NCBI RefSeq assembly: GCF_004342285.1
Contig: NZ_SMCV01000011.1
Location: 1 to 64,000, forward strand
DNA: 64,000 nucleotides
Direction of reading: 5' to 3'
Source: Klebsiella sp. BIGb0138
GTDB taxonomy: Bacteria; Pseudomonadota; Gammaproteobacteria; Enterobacterales; Enterobacteriaceae
Both the position numbers and the translations under genes were made by a program. A model generated the notes under the pieces. The model was not told where the DNA came from. It did no database searches and was given only the letters and a program-made list of their open reading frames with translations. This document shows positions 36,343 through 45,858 of this stretch, piece by piece (within the stretch, counting starts at the first letter, position 1; each line of letters starts with the position of its first letter).

Positions 36343-37751
36343 TATTTGTTTCTCCCACGCGTAGCCATGGACTCACTGACCGCCGAGAGCGGTCGTGCAG
36401 GCGTGCCAACCGGCGTAACCTGGTGTTCGTCGGCATGCACCGGACCTTTTTTAATCAGGCGCACCAGATACATATATCCCACGCCAAAGACGGAGCTATA
36501 CACCACAATAAAGGCAATCAGGCTCAGCGACATATGCAAATCGCCGTGCGCGGAAACCGCATCACGCGTTCGCTGCACGCCATAGACTACCCACGGTTGA
36601 CGCCCGATTTCCGTGGTGAACCAGCCCGCCAGAATGGCAATCAAACCGGAAGGGCCCATACACAGCGCGAAATAGAGGAACGGCTTCGAGCTGTAGAGCC
36701 GCCCGCGCCAGCGCAGCCAGGCGCTGACCACCCCGAGCAGAACCATTAACATCCCCAGTCCGGCCATCACGCGGAAGGACCAGAAGATAATGGTGGAGTT
36801 GGGGCGATCTTCTTTCGGGAAACTCTTCAGCGCAGGAACCTGTTTATCCAGACTGTGCGTCAGGATAATGCTCCCCAGATAAGGAATTTCGACCTTATAT
36901 TTGGTCTCTTCGGCATCCATATCCGGCAGGCCGAACAGTACCAGCGGGGTGGCTTCTCCGGGTTTGTTCTCCCAGTGTCCCTCGATGGCGGCGATTTTGG
37001 CCGGCTGATGCTCAAGGGTATTCAGTCCGTGCGCATCGCCGAGCATGGCCTGAATCGGCGAGACGAGCAGCGCCATCCACAGCGCCATAGAGAACATTTT
37101 GCGGATCGCGGGCGTATCGTTGCCTTTCAGCAGATGCCAGGCCGCGGATGCGCCAACAAAGAAGGCGCTGGCCAGGAAGGCGGCCGTCGACATGTGAAGC
37201 AAGCGGAACGGGAAGGACGGATTGAAGATGATTTTCAGCCAGTCGACCGGGACGACAACCCCGTTTTCAATCGCGTAGCCCTGCGGCGTGTGCATCCAGC
37301 TATTGGATGCGAGGATCCAGAAGGTGGAAAACAGCGTGCCCAGCGCGACCATACAGGTGGCGAAGAAATGTAAGCCGCGTCCCACGCGATGCCAGCCAAA
37401 AAGCATCACGCCGAGGAAGCCAGCCTCAAGGAAGAAGGCGGTGAGCACTTCATAGGTCAGTAAAGGACCGGTAATACTGCCGGCAAATTGCGAGAATCCG
37501 CTCCAGTTGGTACCAAACTGGTAAGCCATCACCAGCCCTGATACCACCCCCATACCAAAGTTTACGGCGAATATTTTCGACCAGAAATGATAGAGCTCCT
37601 TATAGGTGTCATTGCGTGTTTTAAGCCATAGTCCTTCGAGAACGGCCAGAAAACTGGCGAGCCCGATAGTAATTGCTGGAAAAAGAATATGAAAGGAGAC
37701 AGTGAATGCAAACTGTATCCTCGCTAAATGGAAGGCATCTAATCCGAACAT
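36342..37751 (-). CDS. cydA: Cytochrome bd-type ubiquinol oxidase subunit I (CIO type)
   Basis: A 469-residue quinol oxidase subunit. The haem-ligand His21 in FTVSFHILFP and the GRQPW motif near residue 385 are present. It lacks the long Q-loop insertion of E. coli CydA (522 residues), placing it with cyanide-insensitive/short-Q-loop oxidases (CioA) rather than the housekeeping CydA or AppC. It reduces O2 without proton pumping and resists cyanide, sulfide or acid stress in known relatives. First gene of the leftward operon. Confidence 0.9.
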   Translation of the reverse strand: MFGLDAFHLARIQFAFTVSFHILFPAITIGLASFLAVLEGLWLKTRNDTYKELYHFWSKIFAVNFGMGVVSGLVMAYQFGTNWSGFSQFAGSITGPLLTYEVLTAFFLEAGFLGVMLFGWHRVGRGLHFFATCMVALGTLFSTFWILASNSWMHTPQGYAIENGVVVPVDWLKIIFNPSFPFRLLHMSTAAFLASAFFVGASAAWHLLKGNDTPAIRKMFSMALWMALLVSPIQAMLGDAHGLNTLEHQPAKIAAIEGHWENKPGEATPLVLFGLPDMDAEETKYKVEIPYLGSIILTHSLDKQVPALKSFPKEDRPNSTIIFWSFRVMAGLGMLMVLLGVVSAWLRWRGRLYSSKPFLYFALCMGPSGLIAILAGWFTTEIGRQPWVVYGVQRTRDAVSAHGDLHMSLSLIAFIVVYSSVFGVGYMYLVRLIKKGPVHADEHQVTPVGTPARPLSAVSESMATRGRNK

Positions 37752-38253
37752 AGCTCACCTTTACCCCTAATCAAACTAACAGGTACCAGGAAAACCCTTA
37801 TCTAAATCAATAAATAAGAGAACGTGGTGCAAAGCATCAAGAATTGAATTTGTTTAAAAACAACCAGTATGAATTGTAACGCAAAATTAACACTCGTGCC
37901 GGATAATAGTAAGTTGTTAATTATATAAGTCCAATAAGTTGTATCTATCAGCCAATAAAGCGAATTGATTACACAAAAGTGAATTGTGAGTTATTATTTT
38001 ATTGTAAGGTTGTAATCATTAGCGTAGATGCTTGCGCGGGTTAATTCAAATAGATCGTTGTGTATTTAAATATATAACGCATGTGTTAATCCATAACAAC
38101 AAAGTGGGTATTTAATTATTCATCACCCGGAATGAAGCCTAAGTCGCGAAATATATTTAACTCTTTCCCTTAAATGTTCTCTGAACATTTCACCCCGGGT
38201 TGCGGCGTGATTTAACGCGCCACGGCCATTGATCGCATACTGGAGTATTTACT
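37752..38253. promoter_or_regulatory. AT-rich 502-bp divergent regulatory region
   Basis: A long, strongly AT-rich spacer between the bd-oxidase operon and the ydeP-like gene, as is common for H-NS-silenced stress promoters. Near its right end lies a perfect dyad AAATGTTC-TCT-GAACATTT (38172-38190), 64 bp before the ydeP-like start, a likely operator. A TTGATTACAC half-site around 37966 is FNR-like but incomplete. No gene seen. Confidence 0.5.
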
Positions 38254-40566
38254 ATGGCGATAAAAAAACGAGCAGTGCCTGGGGTTCACCCATACGATGG
38301 GCCGGCGGGCGGCTGGGGGGCGCTGAAGGCGACCGCCATTGCGGTGCGCACGCAGATGGATACGCTGGAGGCGCCGGTAACGCTGATGCGTACCAACCAA
38401 CCTGATGGTTTTGACTGCCCGGGCTGCGCATGGCCGGATAAAGAGCATAAGTCGACGTTCCAGTTTTGTGAAAACGGCGCCAAGGCCGTGACCTGGGAAG
38501 CCACCAGTAAACGAGTGACCGCCGAATTTCTGGCGGCGAATACGGTCTCTTCGCTGTTGGCGAAAAGCGATTATGAGCTCGAGGGATACGGGCGTTTGAC
38601 CCATCCGCTGGCTTATGACGCCGCCAGCGATACGCTTCGCCCGGTCTCCTGGGAGGCCGCCTTTACCCGCATCGGCGAGATCCTGCGGAGCCTGCCACCT
38701 GACGAAGTGGAGTTTTACACCTCCGGTCGCGCATCGAATGAAGCCGCCTGGCTGTTTCAGCTGCTGGCCAGGGAGTACGGCACCAATAACTTCCCTGACT
38801 GTTCAAATATGTGCCACGAACCAACGAGCGTGGGCCTGCCGCAGTCCATTGGCATCGGGAAAGGCACCGTTTCATTAGAAGACTTTGACAGCGCCGAGAT
38901 GATTATCTCGATTGGCCATAACCCGGGGACGAACCATCCGCGGATGATGGGGACGTTGCACGAGCTCGCCAGAAAAGGAGTGCCCATTATTGTCTTCAAC
39001 CCGTTGCGCGAAAGGGCGCTGGAACGCTTTGCCGACCCGCAAAGCGTGATTGAAATGGCGACCTACAGCTCCACGGATATCGCCTCGTCGTACTATCTGG
39101 TGAAGGCGGGTGGGGATGCGGCAGCATTAAAAGGGATCGCCAAAACGCTGCTGGAGATGCAGGAAGCGCAGGGCGATGTTCTGGACATGGAATTTATTGC
39201 CCAGCACACCGAAGGGTTCCAGGCATTTGCCGACGATCTCAACGCCACGCCGTGGGCGGCCATTGAGGCTGAATCGGGTCTCAGGCAGGAAGAGCTGGCC
39301 CATGTGGCCATCGCTTATGCAAAATCCAATGCCACCATTATTACCTACGGAATGGGAATCACCCAGCATAATAAAGGCACCGCAAACGTCAGACTGATCG
39401 TCGACCTGCTGCTGATGAAGGGCAATATTGGCAAGCCCGGCGCCGGCGTTTGTCCATTACGTGGGCACTCTAATGTTCAGGGCAACCGTACCGTCGGCAT
39501 TACCGAAAAACCGTCCGCTGAGTTTCTGGCGAAGTTAGAAAAGGTCTTCGGGTTTGTTCCGCCAAAACAGCATGGCCACGATGCCGTTCAGGCGATGCAG
39601 GCGATGATTGACGGCCGCTCAAAGGCGCTGCTGTGCCTGGGTGGCAATTTCGCGGTGGCGTTACCGGATCACCTGCGAGGCTATCCGGCGATGAAGGGGC
39701 TGGATCTGAGTGTCCATATCGGGACGAAGCTCAACCGGACCCATCTTCTGACGGCCAGGGAAACCTTCATCTTGCCGTGTCTGGGGCGAACAGAGCTGGA
39801 CATTCAGGAGAGCGGTCGCCAGGCGATCACCGTGGAAGACTCCATGTCGATGGTGCATGCCTCATCCGGGAAGCTGAAGCCGGCTTCGGCGTTTTTACGC
39901 TCAGAGCCGGCGATAATTGCCGGAATTGCTGAGGCAACCCTGCCTGATAGCAAAATAGACTGGACACATTTGGTGGCGGATTATGACCGGATCCGTTTCC
40001 TGATCGAGCAGACGATACCCGGGTTTGAAGAGTATAACGAGCGGATCCGCCACCCTGGCGGTTTCAGAATGCCGCTCCCGCCGACGGAGAGGATCTGGCC
40101 AACGTCGACCGGTAAAGCGATGTTTTCCGTCTATAAGGGCGTGCATGAAAACATAACCGTCCCCGGCGAGGATATTTTCAGGCTAATTACCTTACGCAGC
40201 CACGATCAGTACAACACCACGATCTATGCGATGGACGACCGCTATCGGGGAATCTTTGGCCGTCGTGACGTGATGTTTATGAATGAACAGGATATGGCGC
40301 AGCACGGTCTGGAACATGGCGACCGCGTCGATATTGAAACCGCCCTTGCGGGTCAAACGGTTGCCGCCCGCCTGGAGGATATTACGGTGGTGGCTTATAA
40401 AATTGCCCCGGGTTCGGTCGGCGCTTACTATCCGGAAGCCAACGTGCTGGTTCCTTTAGATTATATCGATCAAGAGAGCGGGACACCTTCGTATAAGTCC
40501 GTCCCGGTGAAGATCACATTGCGTTCTAAGGAGATCCTGAAGACTCCGCATCGCAATGTGAAATAA
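38254..40566 (+). CDS. YdeP-like molybdopterin oxidoreductase (FdhF-type alpha subunit)
   Basis: A 770-residue bis-MGD enzyme resembling E. coli YdeP, which confers acid resistance under EvgA control. Cys55/Cys58 in FDCPGCAWPD replace the classical CxxCxxxC cluster motif, and CSNMCHEPTSVGL (about 186-198) is in the region where formate dehydrogenases carry the Mo ligand Cys/Sec. Later blocks GMGITQHNKGT and LRGHSNVQGNRTVG are MGD-binding. Substrate unproven. It lies upstream of fdhD, which supplies sulfur to this enzyme class, and begins ACTGGAGTATTTACT-ATG. Confidence 0.88.
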   Translation: MAIKKRAVPGVHPYDGPAGGWGALKATAIAVRTQMDTLEAPVTLMRTNQPDGFDCPGCAWPDKEHKSTFQFCENGAKAVTWEATSKRVTAEFLAANTVSSLLAKSDYELEGYGRLTHPLAYDAASDTLRPVSWEAAFTRIGEILRSLPPDEVEFYTSGRASNEAAWLFQLLAREYGTNNFPDCSNMCHEPTSVGLPQSIGIGKGTVSLEDFDSAEMIISIGHNPGTNHPRMMGTLHELARKGVPIIVFNPLRERALERFADPQSVIEMATYSSTDIASSYYLVKAGGDAAALKGIAKTLLEMQEAQGDVLDMEFIAQHTEGFQAFADDLNATPWAAIEAESGLRQEELAHVAIAYAKSNATIITYGMGITQHNKGTANVRLIVDLLLMKGNIGKPGAGVCPLRGHSNVQGNRTVGITEKPSAEFLAKLEKVFGFVPPKQHGHDAVQAMQAMIDGRSKALLCLGGNFAVALPDHLRGYPAMKGLDLSVHIGTKLNRTHLLTARETFILPCLGRTELDIQESGRQAITVEDSMSMVHASSGKLKPASAFLRSEPAIIAGIAEATLPDSKIDWTHLVADYDRIRFLIEQTIPGFEEYNERIRHPGGFRMPLPPTERIWPTSTGKAMFSVYKGVHENITVPGEDIFRLITLRSHDQYNTTIYAMDDRYRGIFGRRDVMFMNEQDMAQHGLEHGDRVDIETALAGQTVAARLEDITVVAYKIAPGSVGAYYPEANVLVPLDYIDQESGTPSYKSVPVKITLRSKEILKTPHRNVK

Positions 40567-40650
40567 TACGCTGGCCTTCTTCGGCTTAAGCTGGAGAGGG
40601 CCATATCTTTGCCAACCCTATACTAATTTTAGTTACCTGGTTAACCGCAA

Positions 40651-41475
40651 ATGAATACTGCCCGTCCCGACGTTCTCGATAATACCGCCGAATATCGCGA
40701 AGTCTCGCTATGGAGAGGCGCTAATCTGCAAACGCCGCAGGCTGATGTGCTGGCGGCGGAAGTGCCGGTTGCGCTCGTCTATAACGGTATTTCGCATGTG
40801 GTAATGATGGCTACGCCAAAGGATCTTGAACATTTTGCCATCGGCTTTTCGCTGTCTGAAGGGATTATCGAAAATCGTACTGAAATCTACGGCATTGATA
40901 TTCTCCCGGGTTGCCGGGGGATTGAGGTACAGATTGAGCTGTCGAGCCGGCGTTTTATGGCGCTCAAGGAACGTCGGCGCGCGCTGGCTGGCCGAACCGG
41001 CTGCGGAGTATGCGGGGTGGAACAGCTGACCGATATCGGAAAGCCCGTACGGCCATTACCTTTTACGCAGACCATCAATCTGACGGCGGTGGATCGCGCC
41101 CTGAGCCAGCTCACCCGCTATCAGCCGGTGGGGCAGCTGACCGGCTGTACCCATGCTGCGGCGTGGATCAACGCCGCGGGCGAGCTCCCTGGCGGATATG
41201 AAGATATTGGCCGTCACATCGCGCTGGACAAGCTCCTCGGGAGCCGGAGCGGCAACCCGGAGTGGACAAATGGGGCAGCTCTGGTATCGAGCCGGGCCAG
41301 TTACGAGATGGTGCAGAAATCAGCGATGTGTGGGGTGGAAATCCTGTTCGCGGTCTCCGCAGCCACGACGCTCGCCGTGGAAGTGGCCGAGCGCTGTCAT
41401 TTAACCCTGGTTGGCTTCTGCCGGAGCGGAAAAGCCACGGTTTACACTCACCCGCAGCGGCTACTGGCCCGGTGA
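40651..41475 (+). CDS. fdhD: FdhD sulfurtransferase for formate-dehydrogenase-type molybdoenzymes
   Basis: A 274-residue FdhD protein. CGVCG with Cys118 and Cys121 corresponds to the active Cys121/Cys124 of the E. coli protein, which passes sulfur from IscS to the bis-MGD cofactor. CTHAAAWI and [13 protein letters not shown] are further family blocks. Placed 84 nt after the ydeP-like gene and probably co-transcribed, implying that the YdeP-like enzyme needs a sulfurated cofactor. Confidence 0.92.
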   Translation: MNTARPDVLDNTAEYREVSLWRGANLQTPQADVLAAEVPVALVYNGISHVVMMATPKDLEHFAIGFSLSEGIIENRTEIYGIDILPGCRGIEVQIELSSRRFMALKERRRALAGRTGCGVCGVEQLTDIGKPVRPLPFTQTINLTAVDRALSQLTRYQPVGQLTGCTHAAAWINAAGELPGGYEDIGRHIALDKLLGSRSGNPEWTNGAALVSSRASYEMVQKSAMCGVEILFAVSAATTLAVEVAERCHLTLVGFCRSGKATVYTHPQRLLAR

Positions 41476-41512
41476 TAAATGCGCACCAGCCGCACTTCGG
41501 TGCGGCGCAACG

Positions 41513-41887
41513 TTACGTCGGGAAGAGAGCGAGCAGGGCATCATCAAAGCGTGAGGGTATTTTTGTTGTTCCGTTTCCCGTTCTTGAGTTAATGCGGTTC
41601 AATGTCGACCGTGGTGATAAATTCCTGCACGTTAATAGCCTTAGAGAGAAATATCCCTGGCCGGTTTTCACCCCATCTCTTGCAACCGTACGGGCTGCGC
41701 CTCTTCCTCCACGCTTTCAGCGATAACGCCGCCGTGAAATTGGCCGGCCAGGCTCAGCATTTTTTTTATCGCCAGATAAAAGCTTTCGCTCTCCAGGGTG
41801 AGCATTTTATTAATGTTGATAAAACGAGGGGAAGACTGTTGTAAATAACGATACGTGATTTTTTGTTGGTTTAACGGCAAAGACCCA
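41513..41887 (-). pseudogene. Degraded EAL-domain (c-di-GMP phosphodiesterase) fragment
   Basis: On the minus strand an open segment reads SPRFININKMLTL, AIKKMLSLAGQFHGGVIAES and VEEEAQPVRLQEMG, then hits TGA. Shifting one base at a GGGG run (41671-41674) continues VKTGQGYFSL, the classic EAL-domain ending (AEGVExxxQ...G...QGY). So a C-terminal EAL remnant with a homopolymer frameshift occupies much of the 468-bp gap 41476-41943. TAG and TGA codons block the frame upstream, so no N-terminal half remains. The catalytic EAL motif itself is absent. Confidence 0.7.
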
Positions 41888-41943
41888 TTTCCTGACTATA
41901 CTCATAGAGCTTCAAATGAGTTTCTTCCCAAGGAGATTACAGT

Positions 41944-42216
41944 ATGAAAAAGGTCTTAGCCGCTTTAGCCCTTTCAGCACTTGCATTCGGCGCCTCTGCC
42001 TCTCAGCTAATTACCAAAGAAGAAGTATCCCATTTTAAACTCACCCATGTTGGCAGCATTTCTGTTGGGCCATCGGGTGGGCAATTTTCTTCACCTTCAG
42101 ATCTGCATGACCAGCTTTCCAAATTAGCCGATGAAAAAGGCGGCAAGTTCTATGTTATTACGGCGGCCCGTGAACATGGACCAAACTTTGAAGCGACGGC
42201 CGAAGTTTATAAATAA
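41944..42216 (+). CDS. DUF1471 (YhcN/BhsA-type) periplasmic protein
   Basis: A 90-residue secreted protein: signal peptide MKKVLAALALSALAFGASA, then a ~70-residue DUF1471 domain (ITKEEVSHFKLTHVGSISV ... GGKFYVITAAREHGPNFEAT). Enterobacterial relatives are small stress, biofilm or acid-induced periplasmic proteins. A good AAGGAG ribosome site and a strong terminator show a complete single-gene unit. Confidence 0.88.
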   Translation: MKKVLAALALSALAFGASASQLITKEEVSHFKLTHVGSISVGPSGGQFSSPSDLHDQLSKLADEKGGKFYVITAAREHGPNFEATAEVYK

Positions 42217-42242
42217 CGACCCTGGCGTAACAATGTCAAAAG

Positions 42243-42266
42243 GCCAGCCGCAGGGCTGGCTTTTTT
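42243..42266 (+). terminator. Rho-independent terminator of the DUF1471 gene
   Basis: Stem GCCAGCC / GGCTGGC with loop GCAG followed by six T residues, 27 nt after the stop. Confidence 0.9.
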
Positions 42267-42439
42267 GCCATTGTGTCTGAGCTGTCGTATTTTTTGTTTT
42301 GACCATGCGATTGAAATATCCTGTTGCTACTGAAATGAGGGTATATTCTTTTACCTTCCACACGGTTGTTATGATTATACACTTTGCCAGCTTTAAACTA
42401 TTCTGTGCCCGGTGCCGCACTGCAGAGAAGCAATGTAGC

Positions 42440-42569
42440 TCATTGTAAAAGGTGACGAGCATGCATCAGCCGCAGACGGTTGAGGTATTTCTGCGGCGTC
42501 AGGCCAACGCTATTTTTCATCGGTAAATTGAGGCGCTCTTCGGCATCAGGAAAGATGCCGCTGTTATTT
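42440..42569 (-). pseudogene. AraC-family C-terminal stub
   Basis: Minus-strand translation ending at TGA (42442-42440) reads MKNSVGLTPQKYLNRLRLMH, then ARHLLQ. The G-x-T-P-x-x-Y-L-x-x-L-R-L-x-x-A pattern is the last helix of the AraC/XylS DNA-binding domain. Only about 40 codons are present and the frame upstream runs into the acyltransferase end, so this is a remnant. The remainder of the 353-bp gap 42217-42569 contains only the DUF1471 terminator. Confidence 0.5.
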
Positions 42570-43817
42570 CTACAGGAAGCGCCGGGTCAGCCAAAGACGT
42601 ACCGTCGCCACCACCCGTTCCTGAAATAACAGGCAGAGAAATACCGTCAGCGTCAGGTAGAGCAGGTACCCGGGGATTGACAAAGAGACCTGGCCGGCGG
42701 CGAGGATACAGCCCTGCCAGTCGCGCAGGCACAGCCCGGGGTCGCCCCGCAGCAGCTGTTCCAGGGTGCGAAACAGATTAAATAGCGGGACGTGCAGAGC
42801 GAAAATGGAGAGCGAGGTCGCGCCCAGCCGCGGCGACCAGTGTTCCAGCCAGCGGCTGTTCTGCGGCGCCCGGCTCAGGGCGCACAGGGCGATCAGCAGG
42901 CACTGCGCGGGCAGGAGCAGCCCGTTGTGCAGTAAAAAATACCAGTGACGGCCTTCAGTGCGGGTAATGAGCAGCATCGCGATCGCGAAGCTCAGCAGCA
43001 CAAACAGGGCGGCGGCGGCACGCCAGCGGGGGCTCTGGCACAAGGCGGTAGCGCGGTAGCGCCTGAACAGCGTATAGCTGACGACGCCGGCCAGGAACTC
43101 CGGCAGCCGCAGCAGCGGGTTGCGCTGCAGCAGACCGGTATATGGCATACCGTATAACTGGTGCCAGACCGCCCATGCCGCCGGTAGCAAATAGAGCGCC
43201 CACAATACCAGGAAGATCGCGCCCGGACGGCGGACTGATACCAGACGCGGCGCCAGGAGCGGGAAGCACAGATAGAAAAAGAACAGCGTGGAAATTGACC
43301 ATAGCGGCGCGTTGAAGGTCAGAAAGTACGGATTCCACGCCTGGAGCATAAAGACCTGCAGCAGCAGATTAAAAAACAGCTCCGGGTCAGTCATATAGTG
43401 ACGTAGTAGTTCGCGCGCGGCGGGATCCAGCCGTTCATTGGTGTCATAAACCACAAAGCGCGGGCTGGCGACTGGGCCCTCCGGCGGGATCGCCAGCCAT
43501 TGCATCAGGGCAACCACGGCAATCGCCGCCAGCAGGGCAATAATATGGATCGGATAGAGGTTAAACAGACGTTTGGCCCAGAAGCGCCTGGCGGACTCAC
43601 GCATCCTGCCGTGGCGGCTGTAGATGTGGGTCAGCAAAAAACCGGAAAGCACAAAAAAGGCGCTGGTGGCAAAGAAGCCCATACTGGCTACTTCAGCCAG
43701 AAAAGGGACGCTTCTGGCCTGCGGATAGACGTGCAGGGAGTGGTACACCATGATGTAACATCCCAGCAGAAAGCGTAGCCACTCAAGTCCGATAAAGTGT
43801 TCGGTTTTTTTCTCCAT
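42570..43817 (-). CDS. Acyltransferase family 3 membrane protein
   Basis: A 415-residue OafA/NodX-type acyltransferase with about ten helices. The start at ATG 43817 has GGGA 9 nt upstream. LEWLRFLLGCYIMVYHSLHV near the N-terminus carries the conserved R...H pair, and FFVLSGFLLTHIY plus FWAKRLFNLYP are family blocks. It O-acylates surface glycans or other extracytoplasmic acceptors. Target unknown: no O-antigen or capsule genes are nearby. Confidence 0.85.
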   Translation of the reverse strand: MEKKTEHFIGLEWLRFLLGCYIMVYHSLHVYPQARSVPFLAEVASMGFFATSAFFVLSGFLLTHIYSRHGRMRESARRFWAKRLFNLYPIHIIALLAAIAVVALMQWLAIPPEGPVASPRFVVYDTNERLDPAARELLRHYMTDPELFFNLLLQVFMLQAWNPYFLTFNAPLWSISTLFFFYLCFPLLAPRLVSVRRPGAIFLVLWALYLLPAAWAVWHQLYGMPYTGLLQRNPLLRLPEFLAGVVSYTLFRRYRATALCQSPRWRAAAALFVLLSFAIAMLLITRTEGRHWYFLLHNGLLLPAQCLLIALCALSRAPQNSRWLEHWSPRLGATSLSIFALHVPLFNLFRTLEQLLRGDPGLCLRDWQGCILAAGQVSLSIPGYLLYLTLTVFLCLLFQERVVATVRLWLTRRFL

Positions 43818-43981
43818 CCTTACATTCCCGGCGGCCAAAAAGTTAATTATTTGTTAATAGTGTATCCGACAACGAGGATTGAGGGTATGCCAGCGTATGG
43901 AAAAGCTCGAAATATCAGTCTGGTGACATAGTGATGTAGGGATTGTTCCGCGTTTATGCCGCCTTCCGGATGCGTTTCCCG

Positions 43982-44007
43982 TCAGGCTGCCGTTCGCGGC
44001 AGCCTGA
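43982..44007. terminator. Strong GC hairpin with TTCG loop
   Basis: Perfect 11-bp stem TCAGGCTGCCG / CGGCAGCCTGA closed by a TTCG tetraloop, 34 bp past the leftward SDR stop. No T-tract; a terminator or 3'-end stabiliser. Confidence 0.6.
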
Positions 44008-44040
44008 TGACAGTCAGCACGTCGTCAAAGAGGGGAGCCG

Positions 44041-44793
44041 CTAAATGGTGATGCCGCCATCAATGCTGAGAGTCGTGCCGGTGATAAACCCCGCGCCGGG
44101 CGAACACAGGTACAGAACCGCGCCGGCGATCTCTTCGGGACGACCGGTGCGTTTCATCGGCTGCAGGCCATTGAGAAAATCACGGCCGTTTTCTTCAGCG
44201 CGCATCTCCTCGTTCATCGGCGTGTCGATAACGCCCGGACACACCGCATTGATCCGAACGCCCTGGGAAGCGAACTCCACCGCTGCCGACTTGGTCAGCC
44301 CGATAACGGCAAATTTGCTCGCGTTGTATATCGCCGACCCCGGAAAGGCCCTGAGGCCGAGGAACGAGGCGGTATTGACGATACCACCGCCACCGCTTTT
44401 CAGGATCGCCGGGATTTGGTGCTTCATACAAAGGGCGGTTCCACGCACATTGACGGTCAGGATGCGGTCGATGGCATCCGCTGAGGTTTCCGTAATGGGG
44501 GCAGGAGGGAGGAACAGACCGGCATTGTTGAAAGCATAATGTAAGCCACCAAACGCCTCGACGGCCCGCGCGACCGAGAGGGCAACGTGTTCTTCGCGCG
44601 AAAGATCGGCCCGGACGAAGAGTCCTTTGCCGCCGGCTTGTTCGATGAGCGTGACGGTTTCGTTACCCTCCGTTTCCCGCCGGCCGACCACAACAACGCT
44701 GGCTCCTTCCTGAGCAAAGGCAAGCGCAGTGGCCCGGCCAATACCCGAGGTGCCGCCAGTAACGAGTACCACTTTATCGATGAACGTTTTCAT
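44041..44793 (-). CDS. Short-chain dehydrogenase/reductase (SDR)
   Basis: A 250-residue classical SDR. The start at 44793 has AAGGA upstream. TGGTSGIG (13-20), NNAG in YAFNNAGLF, and YNASKFA with Tyr-x3-Lys are intact; FITGTTLSIDGGITI is the normal C-terminus. It is paired head-to-head with a LysR regulator 168 bp away. Substrate unknown. Confidence 0.87.
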   Translation of the reverse strand: MKTFIDKVVLVTGGTSGIGRATALAFAQEGASVVVVGRRETEGNETVTLIEQAGGKGLFVRADLSREEHVALSVARAVEAFGGLHYAFNNAGLFLPPAPITETSADAIDRILTVNVRGTALCMKHQIPAILKSGGGGIVNTASFLGLRAFPGSAIYNASKFAVIGLTKSAAVEFASQGVRINAVCPGVIDTPMNEEMRAEENGRDFLNGLQPMKRTGRPEEIAGAVLYLCSPGAGFITGTTLSIDGGITI

Positions 44794-44961
44794 AGTGCTG
44801 AATCCTTGATGATAAGGGGGAAGACCTATTCCTGCTGATTGAGCCATGTTGAGGTTAAGGTCTGAAGCGTGTGCGGCAACTATAGGATGATTTATTATTA
44901 CGGATAAGCCATGCTATATCGCATGTTTTAGTGGCTCACATTCATCAACAGGATAGCCGTC

Positions 44962-45858
44962 ATGCGTACCAATGAACTGGGGGAACTGACCGCTTTTGTT
45001 GCCGTCGCCGAAGAGCGGAGTTTTCGCCGGGCCGCCGCGCGACTTAACCTGACCGCTTCGACGCTCAGTCATTCTTTGCGCTCACTGGAAGATCGCCTCG
45101 GCGTCAGGCTACTTAATCGCACCACCCGCACCGTCTTGCCCACTGCAGCAGGAATGGCATTGCTGGAGAAAATTGCGCCTGCCTTTTCAACCATTGCGCA
45201 AGCGGTGGAAGACGTGAACGCCTTTCGCCAGCATCCGCACGGTAGCCTGCGGATCAACGCGCCGCGCATTGCATACCAGATGGTCTTCGCGCCCGTTTTT
45301 CAGCAGTTTTCGCGCAATTTCCCCGATATAACGCTGGAAATATCGCTCAATGATAGCTTTGTGGATATCGTCAAAGAGGGCTTTGATGCCGGTATTCGTC
45401 TGCGCTCTGATATTCCGCAGGATATGAACGCGGTGCGGGTCACACAGGATTTCACCGCGGCCGTGTATGGTTCCCCCGATTATTTCCGCCGTTTCCCGGC
45501 GCCGAAAACGCCGCAGGATTTGCCACAACATTTGTGTATTGGCAGACGTCAAATTTCCAGCGGTAACCTGTATCGCTGGGAGTTTAACAAAGAGGGTAAA
45601 CACCTCTCGATACCGGTAAGCGGGCCGTTGGTGCTGGATACGGTAGAGATGATGATCGACGTCGCACTCCAGGGGATCGGGTTAGTGTATGCCCCTGACA
45701 ACGAAGAGAATCAGCAGCATGTTGCTGCTGGCCGGCTGGTGCGCGTCCTTGCAGACTGGTCGCCGACCGTTCCCGGTTTCTACCTCTATTTCCCCGGGCA
45801 CCGGCAAATGTCAGCGGCGTTCAAAGCATTGATTTCAGCGATTCGCGTGGACGCCTGA
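44962..45858 (+). CDS. LysR-family regulator of the adjacent SDR
   Basis: A 298-residue LTTR: HTH FVAVAEERSFRRAAARLNLT, then ASTLSHSLRSLEDRL (residues 12-46), and an effector domain of the CrgA-like group. Divergent from the SDR gene, ribosome site AGGA. Likely activates or represses the SDR in response to its substrate. Confidence 0.87.
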   Translation: MRTNELGELTAFVAVAEERSFRRAAARLNLTASTLSHSLRSLEDRLGVRLLNRTTRTVLPTAAGMALLEKIAPAFSTIAQAVEDVNAFRQHPHGSLRINAPRIAYQMVFAPVFQQFSRNFPDITLEISLNDSFVDIVKEGFDAGIRLRSDIPQDMNAVRVTQDFTAAVYGSPDYFRRFPAPKTPQDLPQHLCIGRRQISSGNLYRWEFNKEGKHLSIPVSGPLVLDTVEMMIDVALQGIGLVYAPDNEENQQHVAAGRLVRVLADWSPTVPGFYLYFPGHRQMSAAFKALISAIRVDA

